Shown piece by piece: positions 13,680 to 22,355 of a stretch of 39,647 nucleotides of DNA (position 1 is its first letter; every line of letters starts with the position of its first letter). Under the pieces are notes generated by a model. That model saw only the letters and a list, made by a program, of their open reading frames with translations. It did no database searches and was not told the origin of the DNA. The stretch is from Rhodospirillales bacterium. GTDB lineage: Bacteria; Pseudomonadota; Alphaproteobacteria; BOG-932; Roseiterribacteraceae. A program made the translations under genes and the position numbers. Location of the stretch: the NCBI GenBank assembly GCA_028291345.1, contig JAQGIF010000124.1:1-39647 (forward strand), read 5' to 3'.

Positions 13680-14216
13680 CTACGGCAGCATCCGGCGCAA
13701 AATGTCGTCTTTTAGAACATAGTGATGCTGTAGGGCCGCGGCAGCATGGAGGAATAGCAGCGCGTAGAGCGCGACGGCGGCGGCCTTATGCACGGCGAAG
13801 GCGGCATGGCCCAAGGGTTCATTATGACCGGTCAGCGTCGGCAGATCGAACAGGAAGAAATAATGAACCGGCTGTGAGAACGCCCCCGCATCGAGCAGGC
13901 CGCTGAGCGGCAGGATGACTAACAGGGCATAAAGCAACCCCTGATCAAGCCGCGCCGCAACGCGCCGCCAGGGTGCGATCGTCTCGGGCAAAGGCGGGCC
14001 AGGGTGCTTCCAGCGCCAGGCCAGCCTGAGCACCGCAAGTACCAGGAGTGTCGTGCCGATCGATTTGTGAACGGTCAATATCCGGTCGTGGGCGGGGCTA
14101 TGTTCGTCGAAGCTATCGAGCGACCAGGCGAGGCCCACATTGGCGACGATCAGGATGGCGATGAGCCAGTGGAACAGGATCGCGACCGTGTCGTAACGTT
14201 CCGTCCGCCCTGTCAT
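13680..14216 (-). CDS. cytochrome b561-type diheme membrane protein
   Basis: The 178-residue integral membrane protein has four hydrophobic helices and the paired histidines of the prokaryotic cytochrome b561 (CybB) family: ILFHWLIAIL, HKSIGTTLLVLAVLRL, GHAAFAVHKAAAVALYALLF and LHAAAALQHH. It probably moves electrons from quinol or superoxide in the inner membrane. ATG 14214-14216 with GGAGACGGCGCGA before it was chosen; in-frame ATGs at 14237 and 14240 overlap the end of the mnmA gene region and are also possible. It lies directly downstream of mnmA. Confidence 0.85.
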   Translation of the reverse strand: MTGRTERYDTVAILFHWLIAILIVANVGLAWSLDSFDEHSPAHDRILTVHKSIGTTLLVLAVLRLAWRWKHPGPPLPETIAPWRRVAARLDQGLLYALLVILPLSGLLDAGAFSQPVHYFFLFDLPTLTGHNEPLGHAAFAVHKAAAVALYALLFLHAAAALQHHYVLKDDILRRMLP

Positions 14217-14242
14217 TCGCGCCGTCTCCAAACGCATCATCC

Positions 14243-15373
14243 TCAAGCCGCGGCCAGGCTGCGCCGTTCCGCGCTCTGGATCCAGCCGCCGCCGATGACG
14301 CGGTCGCCCTGATAGATCACGCAGGCCTGGCCGGGGGCGACGCCGAACTGGGCGCCGTCGAGATCGACGGTCGCGAGGCCGCCAGCCAAGGCGGTGAGGG
14401 TGGCTGCCGCGAGCGGCTGGGCCGAGCGCAACTTGACCTCGGCGGTCAGCGTCTCGCCGAATGTAACCGGGATCAGCCAGTTCATCTCGGTCAGATTGAC
14501 GCGATCGCGCGCCAAAGCTGCCTTCGGGCCAATGATGACGCGGTCCTGGTCGGGGTCAAGGGCGACGACATAAAGCGGTTCGCCGCCGGCGACACCCAGG
14601 CCGCGGCGCTGGCCGATGGTGAAATTGATGATGCCCTGATGGTCGCCGACGGCACGGCCTTCCAGATCGACGATCTTGCCGGGGCGCACCGAGTTCGGGC
14701 GCAGCTTCTGCACCACGGCGGCATAGCCGCCGTTGGGGACGAAGCAGATATCCTGGCTGTCGGGCTTGTCAGCCACCTGAAGCTCATACTGCTTGGCCAG
14801 ACGACGGACCTCGCTCTTGGGCAGGCCGCCCAACGGAAAGCGCAGGAAGGATAGCTGGTCGTCGGTAGTGGCGAACAGGAAATAGCTCTGGTCGCGCGAC
14901 TGGTCGGTGCCGCGATGCAGTTCGGGACCGTTAGGCCCGGCGATGCGCTTGGCGTAATGGCCGGTCGCCAGAGCATCGGCGCCCAAGGTGCGGGCCATCT
15001 CCAGCAGATCGCCGAACTTGACTTTCTGGTTGCAGCGGATGCAGGGGATCGGGGTTTCGCCACGGATATAGCTGTCGGCGAAATCGTCGATCACGCCGGC
15101 CCGGAAGCGGGATTCGTAGTCCAGAACATAATGCGCGATGCCGAGCTTACCGGCCACCGCGCGGGCATCGGCGATATCCGCTCCGGCGCAGCAGCTTCCG
15201 GCCTTGCCCTTCAGGGCGCCGTCGTCATAGAGGCGGAGGGTCGCACCGATCACCTCATAGCCCTGGTTCGCCAATAGGGCGGCCACCACCGAGGAATCGA
15301 CGCCGCCGGACATGGCGACGACGATGCGCGCACCCGGCGGCAGATCGTTCCCCGTAGTGTCGGCGAGGGTCAC
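14243..15373 (-). CDS. mnmA: tRNA-specific 2-thiouridylase MnmA
   Basis: The 376-residue enzyme inserts sulfur into wobble uridine 34 of Lys, Glu and Gln tRNAs. The PP-loop SGGVDSS lies near residue 22. The first catalytic cysteine is in CIRCNQKVKF, the second in SQDICFVPNGGY; TGHYAKR, FTIGQRRGLG and the closing beta domain are present. Start is GTG at 15371-15373, behind GAGGATAATC, because the open frame further upstream overlaps the ferredoxin gene and is not protein-like. Eight bases separate it from the ferredoxin stop. The gene ends a sulfur-handling row with a cysteine desulfurase and ferredoxin, which could supply persulfide and electrons directly; this is inferred from order. Confidence 0.93.
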   Translation of the reverse strand: MTLADTTGNDLPPGARIVVAMSGGVDSSVVAALLANQGYEVIGATLRLYDDGALKGKAGSCCAGADIADARAVAGKLGIAHYVLDYESRFRAGVIDDFADSYIRGETPIPCIRCNQKVKFGDLLEMARTLGADALATGHYAKRIAGPNGPELHRGTDQSRDQSYFLFATTDDQLSFLRFPLGGLPKSEVRRLAKQYELQVADKPDSQDICFVPNGGYAAVVQKLRPNSVRPGKIVDLEGRAVGDHQGIINFTIGQRRGLGVAGGEPLYVVALDPDQDRVIIGPKAALARDRVNLTEMNWLIPVTFGETLTAEVKLRSAQPLAAATLTALAGGLATVDLDGAQFGVAPGQACVIYQGDRVIGGGWIQSAERRSLAAA

Positions 15374-15381
15374 GATTATCC

Positions 15382-15714
15382 TCAGCCCTTTTGCATATTG
15401 CGCGTGCCGGCGGGCAGGCGGACGGTCAGCCCGTCGAGCTCTTCGCTGACGATGATTTGGCAGCCAAGGCGTGAGGTCTTGGTCAGCGCGAAGGCGAGGT
15501 CCAGCATATCCTCTTCGTCCTCGCTCGCGTCGGGCAGCAGGTCGTACCATTCCGGATCGACCACGACATGGCAGGTCGAGCAGGCCAGCGAGCCCTCGCA
15601 GGCACCTTCCAGGTCGATATCATGCTTATGCGCCACCTCGAGCAGCGACAGGCCGACCGGCGCATCGAATTCGCGCCGCGTGCCATTGCGTTCGATGAAA
15701 ATGACCTTGGGCAT
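15382..15714 (-). CDS. 2Fe-2S ferredoxin (adrenodoxin/Isc type)
   Basis: The 110-residue protein has the four cluster ligands C39, C45, C48 ([16 protein letters not shown]) and C85 (SRLGCQ), and the acidic helix [14 protein letters not shown] that docks to reductases in adrenodoxin-type ferredoxins. The ATG at 15712-15714 is preferred over an upstream in-frame start because MPKVIFI is the normal family beginning; AGGAG lies upstream at somewhat long spacing. It sits between a cysteine desulfurase and mnmA, suggesting electron supply for Fe-S cluster assembly or thiolation. Confidence 0.9.
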   Translation of the reverse strand: MPKVIFIERNGTRREFDAPVGLSLLEVAHKHDIDLEGACEGSLACSTCHVVVDPEWYDLLPDASEDEEDMLDLAFALTKTSRLGCQIIVSEELDGLTVRLPAGTRNMQKG

Positions 15715-15813
15715 TAAACCGGTAACTCCTGCGTGGGTAAGGCGGCCGTCCTGCATGCTGTCTCAGATTAGATAATCTTGGATTAGATAATGGGCCTTTC
15801 GCCCGGCGATACA

Positions 15814-16920
15814 CTATCGTCTGGCTTTCGACCAGATGGTCGCCCAGCTTTCGACCAGATGGTCGATGTCGGCTTGCCCTGTCATCCAGCCGAGACTGAC
15901 CCGGATCTCCTCGCGCGCAGCCGTTTCCGGAACCCCCATCGCCAGCAGGACCGGCGAGAGTTCGACCGCGCCGCTGGAACAGGCGGAACCAGAACTGACC
16001 GCAATTCCGGCGAGGTCCAGCGCTATCAAGGCCGTTTCGGCTAAAAGGCCGGGCGCACCGAAACAACTCGTATTGCCGAGACGCGCGACGTTGCCACCAT
16101 GCACCGCGATATCGGGGGCAATTGCGACCAGCCGCGCCTCCATCCGATCGCGCAATTCCGCCATTCGCGCGCCGAATCCGGGATCTTCGGCGGCCAGCCG
16201 GGCCGCAACGCCAAAGCCGGCGATCGCCGCGACATTCTCGGTTCCCGCGCGGCGCCGCATTTCCTGCCCGCCGCCCTTCAGCAGCGGCGAGAGTGTCAGT
16301 CCGTCGCGAACATAGAGCGCGCCCGCACCCTGGGGTCCGCCCATCTTGTGGGCCGACAGAGTCAGCAGATCGACATTCAGCGCGCGGACATCGACCGGAA
16401 TACGGCCGACAGCCTGCGGCGCGTCGCTATGCAGCAGCCCGCGGTGGGCATGCGCGATGGCTGCGGCTTCGGCGACCGGCTGGATTACGCCGGTCTCGTT
16501 ATTCGCCAGCATCAGCGACACCAGCGCCGGTTCGCCGATTTCGGCCAGCATGCGGTCGAGCGCCGCCAGATCTATCACGCCGTCGCGGTTTACCGGGACG
16601 ACCAGCGGATTGTCGGCTGCGTTGCGGATCGACGGGTGCTCGATGGCGGAGACGAGCACCCGATCCAGGCCGGTTCCGCGCAGCACCGTGGCGTTGGCTT
16701 CGGTCGCGCCGGAGGTGAATAGGATCTCTGCCGGTTTTGCGCCGATCAGCGCGGCGACATCCGCCCGTGCGTGTTCCACGTGACCCCGGGCGCGTTGGCC
16801 CAGCCGGTGGATCGACGATGCGTTGGTCGGCGCGGCCAGTATTTCGATCATGGCATCGCGCACAGCCGGCTTCACCGGCTGGGTCGCGTTGTAATCCATA
16901 TAGATTTGATCGTGGCGCAT
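15814..16920 (-). CDS. cysteine desulfurase (NifS/IscS family, class I)
   Basis: The 368-residue PLP enzyme converts cysteine to alanine and an enzyme-bound persulfide. Landmarks: YMDYNATQP near the start, H95 stacking on PLP (SAIEHPSIR), Schiff-base lysine K192 (LSAHKMGGPQG), and catalytic C314 in the loop SSGSACSSG. Length is slightly below the usual 380-400. Only 20 bases separate it from the serine acetyltransferase stop upstream, so the two are probably cotranscribed. No IscU or IscA gene is adjacent, which suggests supply to MnmA rather than a full Isc operon; this is inferred. Confidence 0.88.
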   Translation of the reverse strand: MRHDQIYMDYNATQPVKPAVRDAMIEILAAPTNASSIHRLGQRARGHVEHARADVAALIGAKPAEILFTSGATEANATVLRGTGLDRVLVSAIEHPSIRNAADNPLVVPVNRDGVIDLAALDRMLAEIGEPALVSLMLANNETGVIQPVAEAAAIAHAHRGLLHSDAPQAVGRIPVDVRALNVDLLTLSAHKMGGPQGAGALYVRDGLTLSPLLKGGGQEMRRRAGTENVAAIAGFGVAARLAAEDPGFGARMAELRDRMEARLVAIAPDIAVHGGNVARLGNTSCFGAPGLLAETALIALDLAGIAVSSGSACSSGAVELSPVLLAMGVPETAAREEIRVSLGWMTGQADIDHLVESWATIWSKARR

Positions 16921-16940
16921 GATGCGCGTTCGAGCGCTAT

Positions 16941-17663
16941 CTATTCCGCGGCGTCGGGGATGATGCGGACCGGGGATTTCTCATCCTCATCCTGCTGCCC
17001 CTGAGCGAGCTGGCCGGCTTCGAGGGCCTTCAGCCGCTCGTTCAATTTGCGCACCTGTTCAGTGAGCGAGGTCAACATGCAAGCGACCGGGTCGCTGCTT
17101 TCGCTGCAGGGTGTGCCGTAGGCCAGGAATTCAGGTGCGATGCGGCCGATATCCTGCGAGGCCTTGGCGGGAATGCCCACCATCGTCGCGCCCTGCGGAA
17201 CGTCGTGCAGAACGACGGCATTGGCGCCGATGCGTGCACCGGCATGAACGGTGATCGGGCCCAGCACATGCGCGCCTGCACCGACGATCACATTGTCGCC
17301 CAGAGTCGGATGCCGCTTGACGCCGCGCTCCAGCGATGTGCCGCCGAGGGTGACGCCCTGATAGAGGGTGACGTTGTTGCCGACCACAGCGGTCGATCCG
17401 ATCACGACGCCCATGCCGTGATCGATGAACAGTCGCTCCCCGATCGTCGCCGAGGGATGGATTTCGATGCCGGTCAGGAAACGCGCCAGTTGCGAGACCC
17501 AGCGCCCGGCCGTGATCAGTCCGTTTTCAGCCAGGAAATGCGCGCCGTGATGCATCACAACGGCGTGCAGCCCCGGATAGCACAACGCGACTTCCAGCCG
17601 CGAACCGGCGGCGGGGTCGCGGGCGATGATACTGTCGACGTGATCCAGAAAATTCTTGAACAC
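16941..17663 (-). CDS. cysE: serine O-acetyltransferase
   Basis: The 240-residue enzyme makes O-acetylserine from serine and acetyl-CoA, the committed step of cysteine synthesis. The left-handed beta-helix hexapeptide repeats are clear ([20 protein letters not shown] to [20 protein letters not shown]), with catalytic histidines in IDHGMG and RHPTLGDNV. It is of the short EpsC-like form, with a longer, charged tail (about 185-240, coiled-coil-like [13 protein letters not shown]). Start is GTG at 17661-17663. It is the first gene of the sulfur row, providing cysteine for the desulfurase encoded next. Confidence 0.9.
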   Translation of the reverse strand: MFKNFLDHVDSIIARDPAAGSRLEVALCYPGLHAVVMHHGAHFLAENGLITAGRWVSQLARFLTGIEIHPSATIGERLFIDHGMGVVIGSTAVVGNNVTLYQGVTLGGTSLERGVKRHPTLGDNVIVGAGAHVLGPITVHAGARIGANAVVLHDVPQGATMVGIPAKASQDIGRIAPEFLAYGTPCSESSDPVACMLTSLTEQVRKLNERLKALEAGQLAQGQQDEDEKSPVRIIPDAAE

Positions 17664-17889
17664 AACGTGGCCTATTATGATATGCTTGCGGCCCGCCGCA
17701 ATTTCCTTACGCCAGAAGGTCTTTCCCAGCGCCTGGGACGACGTTTTACGATATGGTAGTTGTTCGGGATATAGGCAAATGGATTCCGAGGGTCAAGTTT
17801 GGGTTGCCGCTTGTGCGGCCACCATCGAGACTGCCGGGACATTTTGGGCGCTGAGACCGGCGCTTCGCACATCGAGCAGATTAGAAAAC

Positions 17890-18546
17890 ATGCCTGAAGT
17901 TACGATTAACGGCCCGGCGGGCCGTCTTGAAGGGCGCTACACCCACAATAAGTCGCCGAATGCGCCCATCGCGCTGGTGCTTCATCCGCATCCGCAGCAC
18001 GGCGGGACGATGAATAATCGCGTCGTCTACACGCTGTTCCAGTCCTTCGTCGCCAGCGGCTTCTCCACCTTGCGGATCAATTTCCGCGGCGTCGGGCGCA
18101 GCCAGGGCAAGTACGATCGTGGCGAAGGAGAGATGAACGACGCGGCGACGGCGGTCGACTGGTTGCAGACCTATAACCCGCAGGCCAGCGCCATCTGGAT
18201 CGCCGGCTTTTCCTTCGGCGCCTGGATCGGCATGCAGCTTCTGATGCGCCGGCCCGAATTCGACGGCTTCGTCGTTGTGTCGCCGCCGGCCAATCTCTAT
18301 GACTTCACCTTCCTGGCGCCGTGCCCGTCATCGGGCCTGATCCTGCAGGGCGACAAGGACGATCTGGTGAGCGAGCCCGCCGTGGCGAAGCTGGCGGAAA
18401 AGATCGCGAAGCAGCGCGGCCTGGCGATCGACTATCGCGTCGTGCCCGGGGCGAATCATTTCTTCGCTGACCAGCAGGAGATCCTCGCCGAGCACATCAC
18501 CGGCTATCTGAAGAAGGCGACCGCCGGCAGGATCGCGGCGGAGTAA
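17890..18546 (+). CDS. alpha/beta hydrolase (COG2945 type)
   Basis: The 218-residue protein has the serine hydrolase triad: nucleophile S108 in GFSFG, an acidic residue in QGDKDDLV (D155-D158), and H190 in PGANHFF. The HPHPQHGGTMNNRVV and NFRGVGRSQGKYDRGEGE motifs are typical of the small COG2945 hydrolases. No lid domain and no signal peptide, so cytoplasmic. The ATG at 17890 was chosen because the 78 upstream codons of open frame lack homology-like sequence; the ribosome binding site is weak. Substrate unknown. Divergent from cysE; bases 17664-17889 hold no other gene. Confidence 0.85.
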   Translation: MPEVTINGPAGRLEGRYTHNKSPNAPIALVLHPHPQHGGTMNNRVVYTLFQSFVASGFSTLRINFRGVGRSQGKYDRGEGEMNDAATAVDWLQTYNPQASAIWIAGFSFGAWIGMQLLMRRPEFDGFVVVSPPANLYDFTFLAPCPSSGLILQGDKDDLVSEPAVAKLAEKIAKQRGLAIDYRVVPGANHFFADQQEILAEHITGYLKKATAGRIAAE

Positions 18547-18552
18547 GGGCTC

Positions 18553-19764
18553 CTATCGGCCGGCGGGTGACCGCCGGCCGAAAAACCATGCAACCAGGAA
18601 GACCAGGAAGCCGCCGCCCGCCAGTAGAGCGCCGAGCGGGCCGGTCGATGTCCAGCCGAACCCGGCGGCGATCGATATGCCGCCCAACCAGGCGCCAAGT
18701 GCGTTCGCCATATTGAAGGCGCTGTGATTGAGCGCGGCCGCCAGGGTCTGAGCGTCGGCAGCGACATCCATGAGGCGGGTCTGGAGCGCTGGGCCGATGG
18801 CAAGGCCGGCAAAGCCCATCATGAACATGTTGACCGTCACCGCCGTCAGGCTGTGGGCGCTGAACACGAACAAGCCCAAGGTGACCATGTTCAGCAACAG
18901 CAGGATGCCGATCGCCCGCATGATACCCCGGTCGGCCAGCCAGCCGCCGAACAGGCTGCCGCCCACCATCCCCGCTCCGACGACCGCGAGCAGGACCGGG
19001 ACTTTCGCCTCTGTCGTGCCCGTGACAATCGTCAGCATCGGGGTAATGTAGCTGTAGACCGCGAATACGCCGCCGAAGCCGATGGCGGCGATACCCAGTG
19101 TCAGCCAGACCTGCAACCGGCGGAGCGCGCCTAGCTCGGTAAGAGGGCTGGCGCCCTCGGCGGCAGGGGTCGGCCGCAGAGACAATCGGCATAGCAGCGC
19201 GGTCAACAGGCCTAGCAAGGCGACTACACCGAATGCGGCGCGCCAGCCGGCGATTTGTCCGACCCAGGTGGCGAAGGGCACGCCCAGCACATTGGCGACG
19301 CTGAGCCCCAGCATCATCTTTCCAACAGCCTGGGCGCGCTTGTTGGGCGGCACCAGGGACGCGGCGACCAGGGAAGCGATCCCGAAATAGGCCCCGTGCG
19401 GCAGCCCGGCGAGGAAGCGAGCCGCGACGATCGCGTGATAGTTCGAGGCGCCGGCGCTTGCGAGATTACCCAGCGCGAAGACGACCATCAGGCCGATCAG
19501 CATCGCGCGCCTTGGCGTGCGCGCGAAAGTCGCGGCGATGACTGGAGCACCGATGACGACGCCCAGCGCGTAGGCGCTGATCATATGGCCGGCGACCGGC
19601 ACCGAAACATCGATGTCCCGGGCAACGTTCGGCAGCAACCCCATCGAAGCAAATTCGCCGGTGCCCAGCGCAAATCCGCCGATGGCAAGCGACAGTTCGG
19701 CGGCGGCGGCGCCGAGCGGCGGCGTATCGGCGGTGAGTCTGGCGGGAAGAACAAGGTCGGACAT
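18553..19764 (-). CDS. MFS exporter, DHA1/AraJ-like (12 helices)
   Basis: The 403-residue membrane protein has twelve hydrophobic helices with the PbuE/AraJ/CmlA-type signatures: FALGTGEFASMGLLPNVARD in helix 1, ISAYALGVVIGAPVIAA in helix 2, and AARFLAGLPHGAYFGIASLV in helix 4. The family exports sugars, purines or drugs by proton antiport. ATG 19762-19764 was chosen over an upstream start that adds an unlikely 38-residue hydrophilic lead. Converges on the hydrolase gene with 6 bases between stops. No regulator is adjacent, so the substrate cannot be inferred. Confidence 0.85.
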   Translation of the reverse strand: MSDLVLPARLTADTPPLGAAAAELSLAIGGFALGTGEFASMGLLPNVARDIDVSVPVAGHMISAYALGVVIGAPVIAATFARTPRRAMLIGLMVVFALGNLASAGASNYHAIVAARFLAGLPHGAYFGIASLVAASLVPPNKRAQAVGKMMLGLSVANVLGVPFATWVGQIAGWRAAFGVVALLGLLTALLCRLSLRPTPAAEGASPLTELGALRRLQVWLTLGIAAIGFGGVFAVYSYITPMLTIVTGTTEAKVPVLLAVVGAGMVGGSLFGGWLADRGIMRAIGILLLLNMVTLGLFVFSAHSLTAVTVNMFMMGFAGLAIGPALQTRLMDVAADAQTLAAALNHSAFNMANALGAWLGGISIAAGFGWTSTGPLGALLAGGGFLVFLVAWFFGRRSPAGR

Positions 19765-19926
19765 TGTGCGCACCGTGATGCGGGCGAATCGCGCATGAGC
19801 CGGCGCATCCAACCCTGCGTTCTTCACCCGAAATTTGATTGATTGTTGCGGTCGATCGTCGATCGCTCGTGACGACAAGGTTTCACATAAGACGCCCAGA
19901 GCCAGTTGCCACTGCGGCGCTTCGAC

Positions 19927-21456
19927 CTACTCGCCGATGACGACCGGTTCGCCGGAAGGCGGCAGCCTGGGGACGTGAAGGAAGATTACGACCGGGATGA
20001 TCAGCAGGCAGAGCACGGCCAGAATCATGAAGACGTTGATGTAGCTGATCATCATCGCCTGCCGCGTCAGGTCCGCATTGAGTAAGGCGAGCTCGGCCGC
20101 GCCGCTCAGCCCGGCCGGCAGCTGGATATGGCGGAACGGCGTTATGAATTCCGATAGATAGCCGTGATTGATCTGGGCCGAGCGGACCAGGATGGCCGAG
20201 GTGATCGAGATGCCGGCGGCGCTGCCGATATTGCGCATCAGATTGTAGAAACCGCTGGCTTCGGTCCGCAGGTCGTCGGCCAGGGTAGTGAAGGCGTTGG
20301 TCGTCAGGGGCACGTTGATGAAGCCGATGCTGGCCCCCTGCAGCAGGCCGAGCAGGACGATCTCGCGCGGGCTGACCATCAGGTTCCAGCCTGACATCAG
20401 GTAAAGCGACAGGGCGCTGATCGCCAGGCCGAACCCGATCAGGATGCGGGGGCCGACCAGTTTGGTGAGCCGGCCGACCAGCAGGATCGCCCCGATAGTG
20501 CCGATGCCGCGCGGCGCCATGACCAGCCCGGCCGTCAGCACCGGATAGTTCAGCTCGCCCTGCAGCATCTGCGGCGTCAGCGCCATTGATCCGTAATAGA
20601 CCAGCATAATCAGGGCCATGATCGCGTTCGACAGGACGAAGGTGCGGTCCTTGAACAGGCGCACATCGAAAAACGGCCGCCGCGTCGTCGCGCTGTGAAT
20701 GACGAACATATAGAGGCCGAAGCCCATCAGCGCGACCTCGATCATGATTTCGGGCGATTGGAGCCAGCCCTTCTGCTCGCCGCGGTCGAGCGCGAGTTGC
20801 AGGGCCGCGATCGTGAGGCTGAGAAAGCCGAAGCCCAGCCAATCCAGCTTCCGCCCGATGGCGCGGCTGGTCTCCGGAATGAAGGCCAGTGCGCCCAGGA
20901 TTGCGACGACGCCCAGCGGCACATTGATGTAGAAGCACCAGCGCCAAGTCAGCTGATCGGTCAGATAGCCGCCGACGATCGGGCCCAGGATTGGGCCGAC
21001 CATGACGCCCATGCTGAAGATGCCCATCGCGCGGCCGACCTCGCTGCGGGGATAGGTGTCGAGCAGGATCGATTGCGACAGCGGCACCAGGGCCGCGCCG
21101 AAGATGCCCTGGAGAAGCCGGAACAGCACCATCTCCGGCAGGGTGGTGGCGATGCCGCACAGCATCGAGGCGACGGTGAAGCCGCCCAATGCGAAGGTGA
21201 ACAGGCGGGTGCGCCCCAGCTGCGATGCGATCCAGGCGGTGACCGGCGTGGCAATGGCGGAGGCGACGAGATAGGAGGTCAGCACCCACGCGATCTGGTC
21301 CTGCGTCGCGCCCAGGCTGCCCTGCATATGCGGCAGGGCGACATTGGCGATGGTCGTGTCCAGCACCTGCATGATCGTCGCCGCCATTGTGACGACCGTG
21401 ATCATAGCCTTATTCGGTGCGCCGCCGGGGTGGCGAGTTCGTAGTATGATGGCCAT
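19927..21456 (-). CDS. MFS multidrug exporter, DHA2/EmrB-QacA family (14 helices)
   Basis: The 509-residue protein has fourteen hydrophobic helices and the DHA2 hallmarks: MQVLDTTIANVALPHMQGSL in helix 1, QIAWVLTSYLVASAIATPVT in helix 2, GPILGPIVGGYLTD (motif C), and WRWCFYINVPLG. EmrB usually works with a membrane-fusion protein (EmrA) and TolC; neither gene is adjacent here. The start ATG (21454-21456) lacks a clear ribosome binding site. A different frame of the same DNA is open for 468 codons, but that reflects GC-rich codon bias. Confidence 0.9.
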   Translation of the reverse strand: MAIILRTRHPGGAPNKAMITVVTMAATIMQVLDTTIANVALPHMQGSLGATQDQIAWVLTSYLVASAIATPVTAWIASQLGRTRLFTFALGGFTVASMLCGIATTLPEMVLFRLLQGIFGAALVPLSQSILLDTYPRSEVGRAMGIFSMGVMVGPILGPIVGGYLTDQLTWRWCFYINVPLGVVAILGALAFIPETSRAIGRKLDWLGFGFLSLTIAALQLALDRGEQKGWLQSPEIMIEVALMGFGLYMFVIHSATTRRPFFDVRLFKDRTFVLSNAIMALIMLVYYGSMALTPQMLQGELNYPVLTAGLVMAPRGIGTIGAILLVGRLTKLVGPRILIGFGLAISALSLYLMSGWNLMVSPREIVLLGLLQGASIGFINVPLTTNAFTTLADDLRTEASGFYNLMRNIGSAAGISITSAILVRSAQINHGYLSEFITPFRHIQLPAGLSGAAELALLNADLTRQAMMISYINVFMILAVLCLLIIPVVIFLHVPRLPPSGEPVVIGE

Positions 21457-21530
21457 GAGGGTTCGTGCAAATCCGATGGAAACATGTGCAACGGCGCCGC
21501 GCCGTCATTGTTTCCATTTGAGATAGGTAG

Positions 21531-21858
21531 CTAGCTGATGGTTAGTAAGCTATCGGATTGCTGCGATGCAAAATATTCATGGCATCGAGCGAAATTCGTA
21601 TTTTCGTCAAGCGCGCTGTTCAGTTGCTTGGGGATGTTCTCGGCGACTTTTAAATGATCCGGCGCGGGCAGGCTTCCCAAACGCTCGACGCCCTCGCCAT
21701 CGACCTCAGGTGGCGCAAGGCCCGGATAGTTAGGCGCGAAATATGTTGTCCGCGCTGGGTGACGACATGCGTGCTGTCATCGGACACGCAAGCGGCTTCG
21801 GCGGCCAGCAATAAGCTCGCCAGGGCCGCTAAAAGAAAAATGGCGAACTGAACTTCAC
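21531..21858 (-). pseudogene. frameshifted small exported protein
   Basis: Behind bcp, a GTG at 21856-21858 opens VKFS; then in a second frame comes a clear signal peptide with a cysteine (AIFLLAALASLLLAAEAACV, then SDDSTHVVTQRGQ). In a third frame comes FAPNYPGLAPPEVDGEGVER, then LGSLPAPDHLKVAENIPKQL, to a stop at 21531-21533. The pieces join end to end without gap, so one or two indels seem to have broken a protein of about 105 residues. I do not recognise the family. Bases 21459-21530 hold nothing visible. Confidence 0.4.
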
Positions 21859-21871
21859 ACTCGGCTCCGCC

Positions 21872-22336
21872 CTAAACCGCCTTCGCCTCCTTTAGCACTT
21901 CGGCGACATGGCCAGGGACCTTTACCTTGTTCCAGACCTGCTTGATCACGCCGTCCTTGCCGATCAGGAAGGTGGTGCGTTCGATGCCCATATATTTGCG
22001 GCCGTACATGCTTTTCTCGGTCCAGGTGCCGTAATCCTCGCAGACATGGCCGTCCCTGTCGGAGGCGAGGGTGAAGGGCAGGTCGTATTTCTTCTTGAAC
22101 CGGTCATGGGCGGCGACCGTATCCTTGGAGATACCTATCACCCTCGTCTCGGCGCCCTTGAAATTGGCCTCCGCGTCGCGGAAGCCGCAGGCCTGGGCGG
22201 TGCAGCCGGTCGTATCGTCCTTGGGGTAGAAATAGAGGATCACCGCCTCGCCCTTGAGGGCGGAGAGCGTAACAGTGCCGCCGCCATCGGTGGGCAAGGT
22301 GAAGTCGGGGGCGACTGCGCCAGCGGAAAGGGTCAT
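21872..22336 (-). CDS. bcp: thioredoxin-dependent thiol peroxidase (Bcp peroxiredoxin)
   Basis: The 154-residue cytoplasmic peroxiredoxin reduces hydrogen and alkyl hydroperoxides using thioredoxin. Peroxidatic C45 and resolving C50 are in DTTGCTAQACGFRD. PDFTLPTDGG, ILYFYPKDDT and GIERTTFLI are family landmarks. ATG 22334-22336 has AGAGGCTCAA before it; longer upstream readings overlap glnE and are not protein-like. It starts 19 bases after the glnE stop, so the two genes are probably cotranscribed. Confidence 0.93.
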   Translation of the reverse strand: MTLSAGAVAPDFTLPTDGGGTVTLSALKGEAVILYFYPKDDTTGCTAQACGFRDAEANFKGAETRVIGISKDTVAAHDRFKKKYDLPFTLASDRDGHVCEDYGTWTEKSMYGRKYMGIERTTFLIGKDGVIKQVWNKVKVPGHVAEVLKEAKAV

Positions 22337-22355
22337 TTGAGCCTCTGTGATGTTA

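Noticed and set aside
19883-21289. Open frame of 468 codons on the minus strand over the DHA2 exporter gene
   Set aside because: It is the plus-one shadow of the exporter; composition is Arg/Pro/Gly/His-rich with no domain, typical of GC-rich codon bias.
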